Shown in pieces: positions 35,212 to 45,791 of a DNA stretch of 45,791 nt (the stretch's first letter is position 1; each line of letters opens with the position of its first letter). Below the pieces are notes generated by a model. That model ran no database searches. It was not told the origin of the DNA and worked only from the letters and a program-made list of their open reading frames with translations. Origin of the DNA: Branchiostoma floridae (taxonomy: Eukaryota; Chordata; Leptocardii; Amphioxiformes; Branchiostomatidae); contig NC_049985.1 in assembly GCF_000003815.2 (NCBI RefSeq), forward strand, positions 8,160,266 through 8,206,056, in the 5' to 3' direction. A program made the translations under genes and the position numbers.

Positions 35212-35419
35212 CTGTAAATGCATTTAAGTTTGCGGGGTTTTAATTTTGAGGTAGCAGAAAAAAGGACTGTTCGTGATGGTTTTAAGTTCACCATAGCGCC
35301 ATGCACTGTAGTTTCTTATGACCATGGAAAAATTTTTGCGGTGGTTTTTAAGTTCACGGTAAATTTGCAAAGCGAAAACCGCAAACATAAAATCACTGCA
35401 AAAATTTCTGCCTTTACAG
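35212..35419 (-). mobile_element. MITE-like element, family M1 (reversed copy)
   Basis: CTGTAAATGCATTTAAG at the left and CCTTTACAG at the right; internal GGTTTTAAGTTCACCATAG and CCATGGAAAAATTTTTGCGG are reverse complements of motifs in the copies at 11294 and 36111. Confidence 0.8.
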
Positions 35420-36110
35420 CAGTCAAACTCTTTATTACTGACATCAATCACTGCACCTCAGATAGCCACCTATGCTGCTGTACTTATGAAATATGTAGCT
35501 CACAGTTGTGTAGATATTAAATCGGGTACATGAACAATGTGCAGTTGAGCTAACACCATTTCTCATGCTTGGCAGCAACCCTCCTGACTTGAAGCTATTC
35601 ATGACAAACCTGCAACATTTACACAAGCATGCCTGGAGGAGGCACTGCTAATAAAACGACACCGCTGCAGACACCCACACCTGATGCTTATCGGAGCAAA
35701 GTGGAGTAATAATTCTCTGTAAAGGCATAGCTACTTTCAACAAATCTTTTCCCTTGGCTACCCTGATGTGAAAGCTCATCATACTGCTTTGGTAAATCTA
35801 GGTTAAAGCTGGCTTCCATAGCACATAGGGATTATGGGCTGTGTTTTGTGTTTAGCTGTAACAGTCAATAAATCAAGCTTGAGCTTCAGGCTTACTATAC
35901 TAATGAATCCTGGGCATAGAATTAGATGGTATCAGTGCTTTACCGTAGGCTGAACGTAATGCTATATGAAAAGAATTATACTACATCTTTTCAAAGAGCC
36001 CACCAGACTAAGGAATGGATTAGCTTACCATGAAAATTTGTATATTTTCTCCAATTATAAATCACTCGCAGTACTGGCAGTTTTCAAACTTGCCAAAGTC
36101 ACACAGTATA

Positions 36111-36321
36111 CTGTTAATGCAGAAACTTTTGCAGTAGTTTAATGGTCGTGTTTTTTGCGATGGTCGCTTTACCGTGAACTTAAAACCACCGCGAACATTT
36201 TTCCATGGCAATAAGAGACTTAATTGATTTATTTAAGTGCATGGTGCTACCACAAACTTATAACCACACTTTTTCCCGCTACTGCGAAATTAAATCCCCA
36301 CGAACTAAAATGCATTTACAG
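36111..36321 (+). mobile_element. MITE-like element, family M1
   Basis: CTGTTAATGCAGAAACTTTT at the left and AAATGCATTTACAG at the right; internal CGTGAACTTAAAACCACCGC and CATTTTTCCATGGCA. TA occurs on both sides (36109-36110 and 36322-36323), compatible with a TA target duplication. Confidence 0.82.
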
Positions 36322-37360
36322 TAACAACACGAGAGGTTCACTTTGAAAAGTATGGCCGTCCTTGACTAACCTTCTGCAAAAATGATGTTCCCATTGAGGA
36401 CTGCAGTTGTTGAACCGGTGAGTTACTAACAGTGTCACATCTGTTATAGCACACCCCGGAGACACGCGCACAAGACTTGATCAATGCCTCATTTACCATG
36501 ATATTAAACACTGTCACCTCACACTGTTAAGGTTAATCTGGTTGTTTAAAACCCTGTGGTAAATTTTCCTGATGAACAACGACACAGCACACTCTGTCTA
36601 GCATGACAATTGGTCGGTGACACATAGCTGTACCATAGTGAAACCAGAACACACTATTAACATCTCCAATGGGGGGTGGTTCTTTCTTAGCTGAGCATAG
36701 CAGAACAATTTTGTGAAGTGTTCAAGTTTCAACTTCAACCAAGGTAGAGCCAAGCCAGTCTCTTTGATACATCATATTGTCTTTTTTCACCTGTAAATCT
36801 ACCTCTTTAAATGCTTTCATTTTAAGTGAAAGTTTACATTTTAAACAAAATCTCTGAGATGTATTATAATTATGTCTTTTTGTATTCTTGTGTACAACTT
36901 ACAAGTGTAAAGAAAGTCCATTCTTTTGCAAAGAACTAGGTAAAACTAGTATATCATCAGGCAATGCCAATCTTAAAGAAGGTTTTGCATGTTTTATGGA
37001 GGCCAGTCATCACACCCCATTTTTCTCCAAGCAAATAGCCCTTATGAATTTATATTGAATCAATGGCCCAAGTCAACTAGAAACAGAGAGGGCAAATGGA
37101 GTTGGGATCTTTTTATCATGGGTGTATTGATAAAGTGCAAGAACTAGAGTTCTACAATCTCATATCTCATGTCAAATGATGTTAACCATAGTGTAAATGG
37201 TTGTCATTGATTATGCAAATTAGGTTCCAATATGGTGTATAAATTATATCTTCTCTAACTGGATAACAAAACAAAATCAAAACCACAGGTAGTCAACAAC
37301 ACAATACACTAAACCAAAAAAATTCCACTGCAGTAACATGGAAGCCACACACACAAATAC

Positions 37361-37712
37361 CCTCCAGCAAGTCTGCACATTGCCAGATACATCTGGGAAC
37401 TTTGCCAAAGTTACATTTCCAAGTAAGCATGATGAACACTACCCTTAGATGTACCTTTTCCCTTTAGCTATCTGTAGTCGTTACAACTTCATAATGAACT
37501 TCGTTCTAATCAACATAGGACATAGAACATGTCGTTTCCCTCTATGTAAATACATTGTCAGTAAAAGTCACAGTGTCACAGGGAGTCAGTGAACTTAAAT
37601 GAACATCTGAAGATAGTGTTCATCATGCTGGGTGTGTAAATGTAACTTGGGCAAAGTTCCCAGATCTATCTGTCAATGTGCAGACTTGCATTTAACTGCA
37701 TTTGCCTGGAGG
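37361..37712. repeat. Large inverted repeat (about 100-bp arms)
   Basis: The left arm has CCTCCAGCAAGTCTGCACAT, GATACATCTGGGAACTTTGC and AGCATGATGAACACTA. The right arm is the reverse complement (TAGTGTTCATCATGCT, GCAAAGTTCCCAGATCTATC, ATGTGCAGACTTGCATT, CCTGGAGG). Arms are separated by about 140 bp. Probably a foldback transposon or MITE. No coding frame. Confidence 0.8.
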
Positions 37713-38199
37713 GTGGGTGAAAATGTAGGTACAAAAACATATAAACAGCCTACAGATTTATCATACCTTTCAAGCTGAAAACAGATATAATCTAGCTATT
37801 TTTCCTCATATGATCAAAGACCATAAAATTTTTACATTGCTACAGTATTGTGATTTAAGAACGTGTATGGGAAATTTGGTACTGTATTCATGCTGAAACA
37901 TTACTTCACTTTATGGCACAATGGGTAAGTTTTGGTCCTCTGTCTCTGTCATTGGACTCTTGTTCTACTACAAGGTTGGCTGGTTCCAATCATCCCTATG
38001 CAATAATTTCACAATATTGTAAAATGCAGCAGGTGGAAATGATGTAACTGTTGACAATGAAGCATACATGGTATTGTTCCTCTGATATGTATATGCTCAA
38101 CCACACATGTCCAACTCATTATTGCACAATGCTGAAATGTGAAATTTGGGAAATACAAACCTAATAATATTTGGAGGCTGAAAGTAAAGGTAATTTCAA

Positions 38200-38462
38200 A
38201 CGAGTTAAGCTAATAAACCCAATGAACGAATGAGCTAACGGGAACCCATTCTCATGACAGAGAAGACAGGTGCAATGTACAGTATTTACATGTTCGCTAT
38301 TCCAGGGAAATTCCCCGACCTGTTTTCGACAAGCACAATGAACAAACCGTGGCTTAACATCTCAACATCTTGGTTGAACAACACAGCCGTGGTCTGAACT
38401 CAAGACTTTTTGGTCAAGAGGCGAAGTCTCTTAACCCACTGGACTACGCACAACGCGCCCTA
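38200..38462 (-). repeat. SINE-like repeat, family B
   Basis: Read on the - strand: GTGCGTAGTCCAGTGGGTTA (A-box-like), TCTTGAGTTCAGACC (B-box-like), then GTTAAGCCACGGTTTGTTCA, TGTGCTTGTCGAAAACAGG and GAACATGTAAATACTG. The same order of motifs, interrupted, occurs at 9053-9490 on the + strand. The + strand text looks like a tRNA fragment, but no complete tRNA can be folded from it. Confidence 0.6.
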
Positions 38463-40489
38463 TTTGGATATGATCCATACTCACTGGATGCAAAGAATGC
38501 TATCGCTGAATTCTAGAAGACAGTACATTTATCTAACAGCAGTAAAGATTTCCATAACTGTTCCAACATTCAGACCATGCTGACAAGTCTTAAATCAAAG
38601 CCTACCACACAGTATGAGCGCTCGTGGTGCATGCCAAATGGTTCCCACTTCTCCCCCAAGTTGTCAATGAAGCGTTACTGATTCACTCCCCCGCTGGCTA
38701 TCAAAATATAGGATTTCATCGGCTTCAAACTTAAAAGTAGTCGGTCTTAAGGAATTAGATGTTGTCACTGGCCATTTGTCTTTGAGGGAAGCAGGAATCG
38801 GTCCTTCAGCACATTTACAACACACTGCACACAAAATCAATAGCCAACACGCACTTAATAACTTTCCCTTTCAATATACAGAATGGCTGTTTCTCCTAAG
38901 AGTCATTTTGTGTCCTTGACTGAACTTGTCGAGCAACAAACGTAGTTTTAGGGAGCGCCATGTGGCAAGATGAGCAGCACAAGGACTATTTCAAGTCCTC
39001 TCTTCACCGAGTCTCTACATCACAGATTATGCCTTGGATAAAGTAGCTGGCAACATTGTAACAACCGATACCATGAAAAAAAAGGATTTCTGCACATATA
39101 TGGAGGTAGAAACTGGAAGTCAGAAACATAACGGTCTGTCAAAAACGGTTCACTTCAAACCTCTCTAGTCCTATGAAGGAAATCTATATTGGTCTATTGT
39201 CAATCATCCTTTGCAACTTGATATTTCAGAAATCATAGATATTGCTTGCTGATCTACAATAGTTCAGTTATTAAAATGTTATTGAATGCACTCCAGCTAG
39301 TCATGGGTCTCCTGTAAAATTTTACTGTACGGTACCGATATGATATCTAAAGCTAACCTGAAGAGGGGCTGCCAAACTTCCCAGTCTGTAATCTACCTTT
39401 GTCTCTTTGATTAATTACCATTTTAGGTGACTATCGTTTGAGTCTAGAATAAAGGTTGGGCTTAACACTGTGCGATACAATGATTAAAACCAGTGATCAT
39501 CTACAGAAGCTGAATATTTCATCATCAAATCATATTTATTTTCCAGTGTCCTACTTATTAAGGAGAAATCCAAACATCCTTCCCAACCACAGCATCCAAT
39601 ATTCAACCCTAACCCAATGACTACATTTGGGACACTATCAGGCAGCTGGTTCCATTTTGTCCCTTCCTGGCCCATTTGTGATATTGATCGTTAAAACTTC
39701 TTCAGTCCCACTCTGATCAAAGTCTAATGGACAAAATTGGTTTTCTGAGAATTCGGCTGACAACAGAAGCTTACTCAGTTACTGGCCTGAACTATCATAT
39801 CATTAGTATTCAACTTGGATGCAGCAGACTTATGGAAAGCTACCTTTTCTGAGTGATTAGTATTAAATCGAACCCACATTTTCTTCAGAAAAGTTTAAAA
39901 AACTACACAGCTTAAATTTGCAGTCTATACATGTGACTTCTTCAAACATTTGAAACCCAGATGGAGAATGTACAACAGTCATAACTCATAATCATGTACA
40001 TATAGATATAGTATACAAACTTGCCACTTCAGGTATATCAGGCACAAAGTATGACTGTAATCTTTTAGTTTTAACTGTGTCAAAGATGATTCATGGTGAC
40101 ATGCTAATATTACCCAGCATACAATGACATTACCTAATAAGGTAGTATTGACCCTCCTGCAATAAAACATCACTCCTATGTAACATTATTATTACACCTT
40201 TATTGCAGTTAGCTTTCCTTTCATTTTCAAGACTGTGCAATCAAAATTGAAAATGGGAACCTTAGCAGCTGAATACATACATGACATGTATCACCTAGTG
40301 GCAATGTAGCAAAAAGTTATCGAATACAAAAACAAGGGCTACAAGGCCAGGGTCATTTCACAGGTGGAGATGAATTGGTTAGAACACACAAGATTTATGG
40401 CTGGAGGAAGTGGCTTTATTGCAACTGTAGGGTACAGGTTGTTGTGTCATCAATTATGGTGTCTGCAGGGTGAAATCGTTTCTTCAGAA

Positions 40490-40641
40490 AGTATGCATGC
40501 AAACACTACTCTCCAAGCAGAGGTTAGGCTCCGGTTGTTTTTTTAGTCGTTTAAGAGAACGCCCGATAAAAACGACTAAAAAACGTTTTTTTAAAAAGGG
40601 CCAGAGCCTAACCTCTGCTTGGAGAGTATGCAAACACTACT
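40490..40641. mobile_element. 114-bp foldback element with long direct flanking repeat
   Basis: The core 40511-40624 starts CTCCAAGCAGAGGTTAGGCT and ends in its exact reverse complement over 23 bp. An inner pair AGTCGTTT/AAACGACT lies inside. The core is flanked by AGTATGCATGCAAACACTACT (40490-40510, one base over 20: AGTATGCATGC then AAACACTACT) and AGTATGCAAACACTACT (40625-40641), a 17-bp direct repeat apart from an extra ATGC at the left. No coding capacity. Confidence 0.85.
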
Positions 40642-42578
40642 TAATAATGACCTGAGAAATCTGCTTCAAAATTTGCTGTTGTCCTTACTCTATACACTAT
40701 ATCATATATATTGTGGGCAGGACTTAACTATGTAATCAGTTATAACTAATTGTTGAGTTTACAGAATATTCACACCAAAACAATAATCTACTTCCACAAC
40801 AATATAGAGCACATCTAAGTCTAACATATTCCACCCATATCATTTTATGTAACACATTGCACAAGATCTTATCACAATGTTGCTATGCACGATAAGGCTT
40901 ATGATGAATATGAAGGCTCAAAGGCATTTTCATCACAAACCTTTCACAACCAAGATAAACAAACCATCAATTCATCCAAGCACTCCCTAATCCCGATGCT
41001 GAAACCTGGTGGTGCAGATGAAATTAATGCTTAGTGTGGCCAACCTTTAGACTATTTTCTTTTATGTAAAATTTCCACACATCCTAACTCAGAAAGGGAA
41101 TCCAACAGAGGACACAGCTAATGGCATTTCACACCCAGTGCCAGAATAAAGCCAGTCTTGTCAGCAGTTTTAACACTGGTGCCATGGAGTCTTCTTTCAA
41201 CTTGAAGACACTTTTTCAGATATCGTTCTTGGGGAGAACAAAATTCACATTCCAGGGGCTGGCTGTCTAAAGCGCAAGAGACGCAAATAAAATTTTGTTC
41301 TTTCCTTCCTTCATTCATTCAATCATGAATTTATTCATTCATATCCAAGTCATCATCATCATCATTGGTCAATTGCAGTGCTCTAGTACTTGCTTGAAGC
41401 ATTATAGGAAGCAAACTATCCTTAATAAGAGATATGTAGAGTCCAGTAGTCAAAATTCAATCACAAAATATCACAATCAAAATGTTTATGGTAATGAACA
41501 ATTTGTATTGTTTTGTTACAATTTGAATAAAGAATGAACAACTGAGGATAATCAGGGTTAGATTGAGCAACGATATAGCGGTCCTTGGTTTGAGTTGACT
41601 ACAATTCTCTCAATTGGAACATAAAGCCAAAGGGTCAACTTCAGAATATTATTAGGGAGGGCTTCAATTTGCCTGTGGTTTCAATTGAATTACTTGAGTT
41701 TGTTTGAAGAGATATAGAGTAAGGATTTTGTCTTGCGTGCTGTAATTTGATTCAAAGTAGATTTAACCATTCGCAATTACGAATTGGACCTGTGTACATG
41801 AAAATGGAATCTTGTGAGAGGAAAGTTTAGAAATGGAAGTAAGCCAACATTTAGAACTTTTGATAGCCAGGCAACATTCATATTACAAGTAACAAATTTG
41901 GAGTTAACTTTAATTCAGGCTTACCAGCAATGTACAAGGGAAGCATGACAACTAACGGCTGGAACATTTGTATGCTGGAACTGTCTATCTAACTTTAGAG
42001 GAAAGCACCACATAAACCCAGCTGGGCCCTTTTCTATCTCCATGCATGAAGAGAATGCTATAGATAGTGTGGTTATACAGAATGTGGATCCCAGCTTCAG
42101 GCAAAGCCACATTCAGCCTTTTGGATAGGTCTGCTGCCATAAAGCTGATGGCTGGGCAGTCGTCCAAGGAAAGTGTTTGGATTTACTGTGTAGTAGCATA
42201 AATATTTGGCCAAGGATGTGCCCGTAGTACCAGTGATTTATAATAGCTGTAACAATGCTCATGGTTTCATCTGGCTAATGCCTTCGGAGAAAAATTTATT
42301 GATTTGTGCAACTGGCAACTGGCTAAAACTACAAATGGCTCCATTATATTTATGACAAAAGAATCAGAAAAAACAGACATGTCTGTTCACTTTAAAGGTG
42401 AAATTTGCCAGAAACAAGAGGTGGTTCTTAGCTCTGATTTGTTTCAGACAAAAGAAGGTTTCTATCTAGATTAATACAGCTCTATACAATAACATATGGA
42501 TCGTAGAACAATTGCAAACATTGCGATGTTCAGGAGAGTTAAGTGTTCACCTTCTATTCTGTGGGCTGAGGGTACTGT

Positions 42579-42714
42579 AATCTCCAAGTAGATCTTGAGG
42601 TGGCATAAGATAGCATCATATTCATAAGCTGGGGAATGAAACTCCTTTGCCAGCTAAACTCCTTCCCCAGCTTATGATGCTATCTTATGCCACCACAAGA
42701 TCTGCTTGAAGATT
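42579..42714. mobile_element. Foldback element (about 50-bp arms)
   Basis: The left arm has AATCTCCAAGTAGATCTTG, GGTGGCATAAGATAGCATCA and AAGCTGGGGA. The right arm has TCCCCAGCTTATGATGCTAT, CTTATGCCACC and CAAGATCTGCTTGAAGATT. The CTCCAAG(T/C)AGA start resembles that of the element at 40511, so the two may share a terminus type. Confidence 0.8.
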
Positions 42715-42769
42715 AGGTTGTGGGTTTGACTACCTGTACCAACAGTATGGCGCATACGACTGTAGATCT

Positions 42770-42942
42770 TAGCCTCCATAGCAGGCTTTCTGGGGCCTTT
42801 TTTTGGCTCATAATACACTTTTGCTGGCCGTTTCTATTTGTACTCGGTCGCTGATTGCTGGCGTTTTCTGATTGGCATCCTCTGAGAGCAAAAATGTTTT
42901 ATGAGCCAAAAAAGGGCCCCTGAAAGCCTGCTATGGAGGCTA
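42770..42942. mobile_element. Foldback element, first copy of duplicated block
   Basis: Arms TAGCCTCCATAGCAGGCTTT..GGCTCATAA and TTATGAGCC..AAAGCCTGCTATGGAGGCTA, about 44 bp each with few mismatches. The right arm recurs after the N gap at 43817-43855. Confidence 0.85.
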
Positions 42943-43164
42943 TGATCGTCTGTACTAGTCCTTGTAGCAGTGATGTCCCACAGCCAAGCATAGTCTTTGA
43001 CAGCAAGGACATTTTGAATCCGAAGTACTTTCGATACACAGCTTCATGATCTGCCTAACATCTGAATACGTTACGAACCACAGCTATTCAATGTCAATTA
43101 TTATTATCATTTCTGCAAGTCCTAGCATAAATGACTGTTCTGACTCATGCTTTATCGGAGTGTG

Positions 43165-43816
43165 NNNNNNNNNNNNNNNNNNNNNNNNNNNNNNNNNNNN
43201 NNNNNNNNNNNNNNNNNNNNNNNNNNNNNNNNNNNNNNNNNNNNNNNNNNNNNNNNNNNNNNNNNNNNNNNNNNNNNNNNNNNNNNNNNNNNNNNNNNNN
43301 NNNNNNNNNNNNNNNNNNNNNNNNNNNNNNNNNNNNNNNNNNNNNNNNNNNNNNNNNNNNNNNNNNNNNNNNNNNNNNNNNNNNNNNNNNNNNNNNNNNN
43401 NNNNNNNNNNNNNNNNNNNNNNNNNNNNNNNNNNNNNNNNNNNNNNNNNNNNNNNNNNNNNNNNNNNNNNNNNNNNNNNNNNNNNNNNNNNNNNNNNNNN
43501 NNNNNNNNNNNNNNNNNNNNNNNNNNNNNNNNNNNNNNNNNNNNNNNNNNNNNNNNNNNNNNNNNNNNNNNNNNNNNNNNNNNNNNNNNNNNNNNNNNNN
43601 NNNNNNNNNNNNNNNNNNNNNNNNNNNNNNNNNNNNNNNNNNNNNNNNNNNNNNNNNNNNNNNNNNNNNNNNNNNNNNNNNNNNNNNNNNNNNNNNNNNN
43701 NNNNNNNNNNNNNNNNNNNNNNNNNNNNNNNNNNNNNNNNNNNNNNNNNNNNNNNNNNNNNNNNNNNNNNNNNNNNNNNNNNNNNNNNNNNNNNNNNNNN
43801 NNNNNNNNNNNNNNNN
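43165..43816. other. Assembly gap (652 Ns)
   Basis: Run of Ns. All open frames reported across it are artefacts. The gap ends exactly inside a second copy of the foldback arm seen at 42900-42942, so it was probably caused by a repeat. Confidence 0.99.
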
Positions 43817-44010
43817 AGCCAAAAAAAGGCCCCAGAAAGCCTGCTATGGAGGCTATGTAGATCTGTACTAGTACATGTAGCACTCATGGACAAGTGCCAT
43901 GCATAGTCTGGTACAGGAAGGACATATCAAATGCAGAGCAGTTTTGAAACAGACCTTCAGTCTTTCACTAACATCTGTTTAAGTTCTGAACAAGCCCTAC
44001 ACCACAGCCA
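43817..44010. repeat. Second copy of the 42.90-43.08 kb block
   Basis: After the foldback arm, CTGTACTAGTACATGTAGCA, GCATAGTCTGGTACAGGAAGG-type sequence (21 nt: GCATAGTCTGG then TACAGGAAGG), CTAACATCTG, and CCACAGCCA follow in the same order as CTGTACTAGTCCTTGTAGCA, GCATAGTCTTTGACAGCAAG, CTAACATCTG and CCACAGCTA at 42950-43087. This indicates a duplicated block with diverged copies about 0.9 kb apart. Confidence 0.7.
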
Positions 44011-44823
44011 CTGTAGTTATACATTCAGTAGGAACAGAGATGGGTGCCGGGCCTGACACATCACACAGTGATGTATGGGTGACTTAAGCTTTAGCTTTAG
44101 GAACCCGTAAACCTGTACTGACCCGCTTTATTTGACTGTGTAGGTTGATGACAAAGCTAAAGGTGTGGTCTGGTCAGGGGCCAGCACACAGGTCATCCCA
44201 GTATATTAGAAGGGTCATGCTTCTCGATTTTTCATTAAGGATCTTTCTATTAGGCTTTTTATCGACAGATGCTGGTTAGTAGCCGAAGCAATGGACCTGG
44301 TGCGAGTGAGAGGTCCTGAATATTGATCGTCATTTGAAGCACACTGGGGTTACCATCAATTTCGCAGAACTTAATGAAACACCTGATAGAAGCAGTCCAG
44401 AAGAAAATTGTGAGGAAACATTAAAAGTCATTCCTGTTCTTTACGATTTGGTAAATTATATGATATATTTGCTTGTCGTCAGGAGAGACTTCACAACAGA
44501 CGCCACTTGTAGCAACAATAACATTTTCTCATTCAGTGATTGATTAAATGAAAATACATTTACATTCATTTCATGTCATAACAAGTTGTGTTTTTTTTTA
44601 CTGGGTAAATTTTTTTCTGTCCAAACAAGCAATTTCCATCCCAGATTAGAGGGACAGGTCCTGGGGACAGTCCTCACTGAATCATACAGAACACACAAGA
44701 ATTTGGCTTTCCCCCAGCTAGGACTATAATACCTGATGAGGACACAATGTGGCAGTACAGAGCATACATATCTCCACACAATAGTACCAGTATTGAAATC
44801 TGAGCAAGGCAGGTGTGGTATCC

Positions 44824-44870
44824 TATATATGAATATATATATACATATATATACATTATATATATATTGG
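44824..44870. repeat. (AT)n microsatellite
   Basis: Interrupted TATATA tract. The - strand frame that crosses it is not a gene. Confidence 0.85.
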
Positions 44871-45791
44871 ATGTGCATAGTGCTTATTGATTGCCTGGAA
44901 ACCCGGTGGGTACTCACAGATTCTCTTCATGATTGCTTTGGTGCGAAGCTGACTTTTCCGATACCCGGTCTCCAAACTCCCAACCTCCAAACTATCTCTC
45001 GTATAATTTTCATACCGAAAGAATTCTCCCTAAAAGTCACCAGTTGTCTAGATTAGTAGAGATCATTACTTGAGATGTACTGTATACTTCCACCTTGATT
45101 GATGATGGTAGTGCACTGGTACAATTTTGTACATCCAATGTTCCAAATCAGCATTTCAGCAGTAGCACTTTGCCATTGTTATGTTCTAAAAATAGAATTA
45201 GGCTTCACCAGTTAATTTCTTTGTTCTCAGATATAAAAAAAACTAATGAAGCAAGCAGTATAGAAAAGAAATAGAAAGAAAACTTTTGCATCAAAGTCAA
45301 TCTGAGTTTGTAACAGGATAACTTGCTGAGGAAACAGGCTGTCCATTTGTAATGGCTGTTTATACCAGAAGACTATTGACAAATATTGACAAACTGTCAC
45401 TTGCTAACTGATGAGAACTTGGCAAAAACACAGCGGTCAATTGACATTCCCATTACACTGCCCCTCCTATCCTTTCTAGTGCTTCTTTTGTCAACAGTTC
45501 ACAGCATGAAAATAACCAGGTTTGAGATACCAAAGTGAGAACACCTATATGCACAGTTTTTTTATTCGTTCAAATTTTCAAAGTTCTAGTTCGTGTGAAG
45601 TAGAAAAAACTTTTTTATGTTTATGTACAGACAAGAGGTAAAAGGAATGTAGTACATGTTCAAGTCATCGGGTCATCTCAAAGTCCTTTCCTTTACACTT
45701 TAAAACAGCAACCCTGACAGGATCAAAGTCAGGATTATAGAGTCCCCCTTTTCATGGCTACTATTCGGCATTCAGGGGGAACCTTTTCCCA

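Larger units (their letters stand above)
33526..45791. other. Region upstream of HHIP without recognised exons
   Basis: About 12.3 kb on the 5' side of the HHIP exon at 33330-33525. No frame with good splice sites and a recognisable protein was seen on either strand. It holds SINE-like and MITE-like elements, foldbacks, an AT microsatellite and an N gap, listed separately. The stretches 33530-34780, 36330-37360, 37715-38200, 38470-40490, 40645-42575 and 43960-45791 appear otherwise unremarkable. The missing first HHIP exon and promoter may lie here or beyond the window. Confidence 0.5.

Noticed and set aside
38385-38462. tRNA-like sequence at the head of the reversed family B repeat
   Set aside because: It has box-like motifs but no complete cloverleaf, and it is continuous with a repeat body, so it is a SINE head rather than a tRNA gene.
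43046-43906. Several open frames of 225-286 codons on both strands
   Set aside because: They run through 652 Ns and have no real sequence content.

Overview
This is animal genomic DNA. It has long introns with GT..AG boundaries, dense short interspersed repeats, microsatellites and an assembly gap of Ns (43165-43816). Gene content (a PCM1 orthologue and a true hedgehog-interacting protein, HHIP), compact exons and many small foldback or tRNA-derived repeats suggest an invertebrate chordate, most likely a lancelet (Branchiostoma). The species cannot be proven from the sequence alone.

Left part (1 to about 14.6 kb, + strand): the 3' part of PCM1, a centriolar-satellite scaffold gene. I could join 23 exons (395-12992) with intact phase at every junction, giving the last 1,236 residues and the stop. 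The N-terminal part lies upstream of the window. A 3' UTR of about 1.6 kb probably follows.

Middle part (about 16.8 to 33.5 kb, - strand): a convergent HHIP gene. Thirteen exons join with perfect phase into 822 codons plus stop. In order they encode a cysteine-rich Frizzled/folate-receptor-like domain, a long charged linker, a beta-propeller with the conserved Hedgehog-binding loop, two EGF-like modules and, unexpectedly, a complete C-terminal Kunitz/BPTI domain with a Lys at P1. The signal-peptide exon was not found. It lies in the 12 kb upstream, in the N gap, or beyond the window.

Right part (33.5-45.8 kb): no coding exon recognised. It holds MITEs, SINEs, inverted repeats and a duplicated block around the gap.

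Main observations: (1) the HHIP-Kunitz architecture, with decayed tandem copies of the Kunitz half-exon in the preceding intron; (2) at least five independent tandem duplications that straddle splice sites in the two genes (units of 76, 165 and 45 bp in PCM1; 111 and about 133 bp in HHIP), some able to produce in-frame splice variants; (3) a hAT-like non-autonomous element with a perfect 8-bp target duplication and several other foldback elements.
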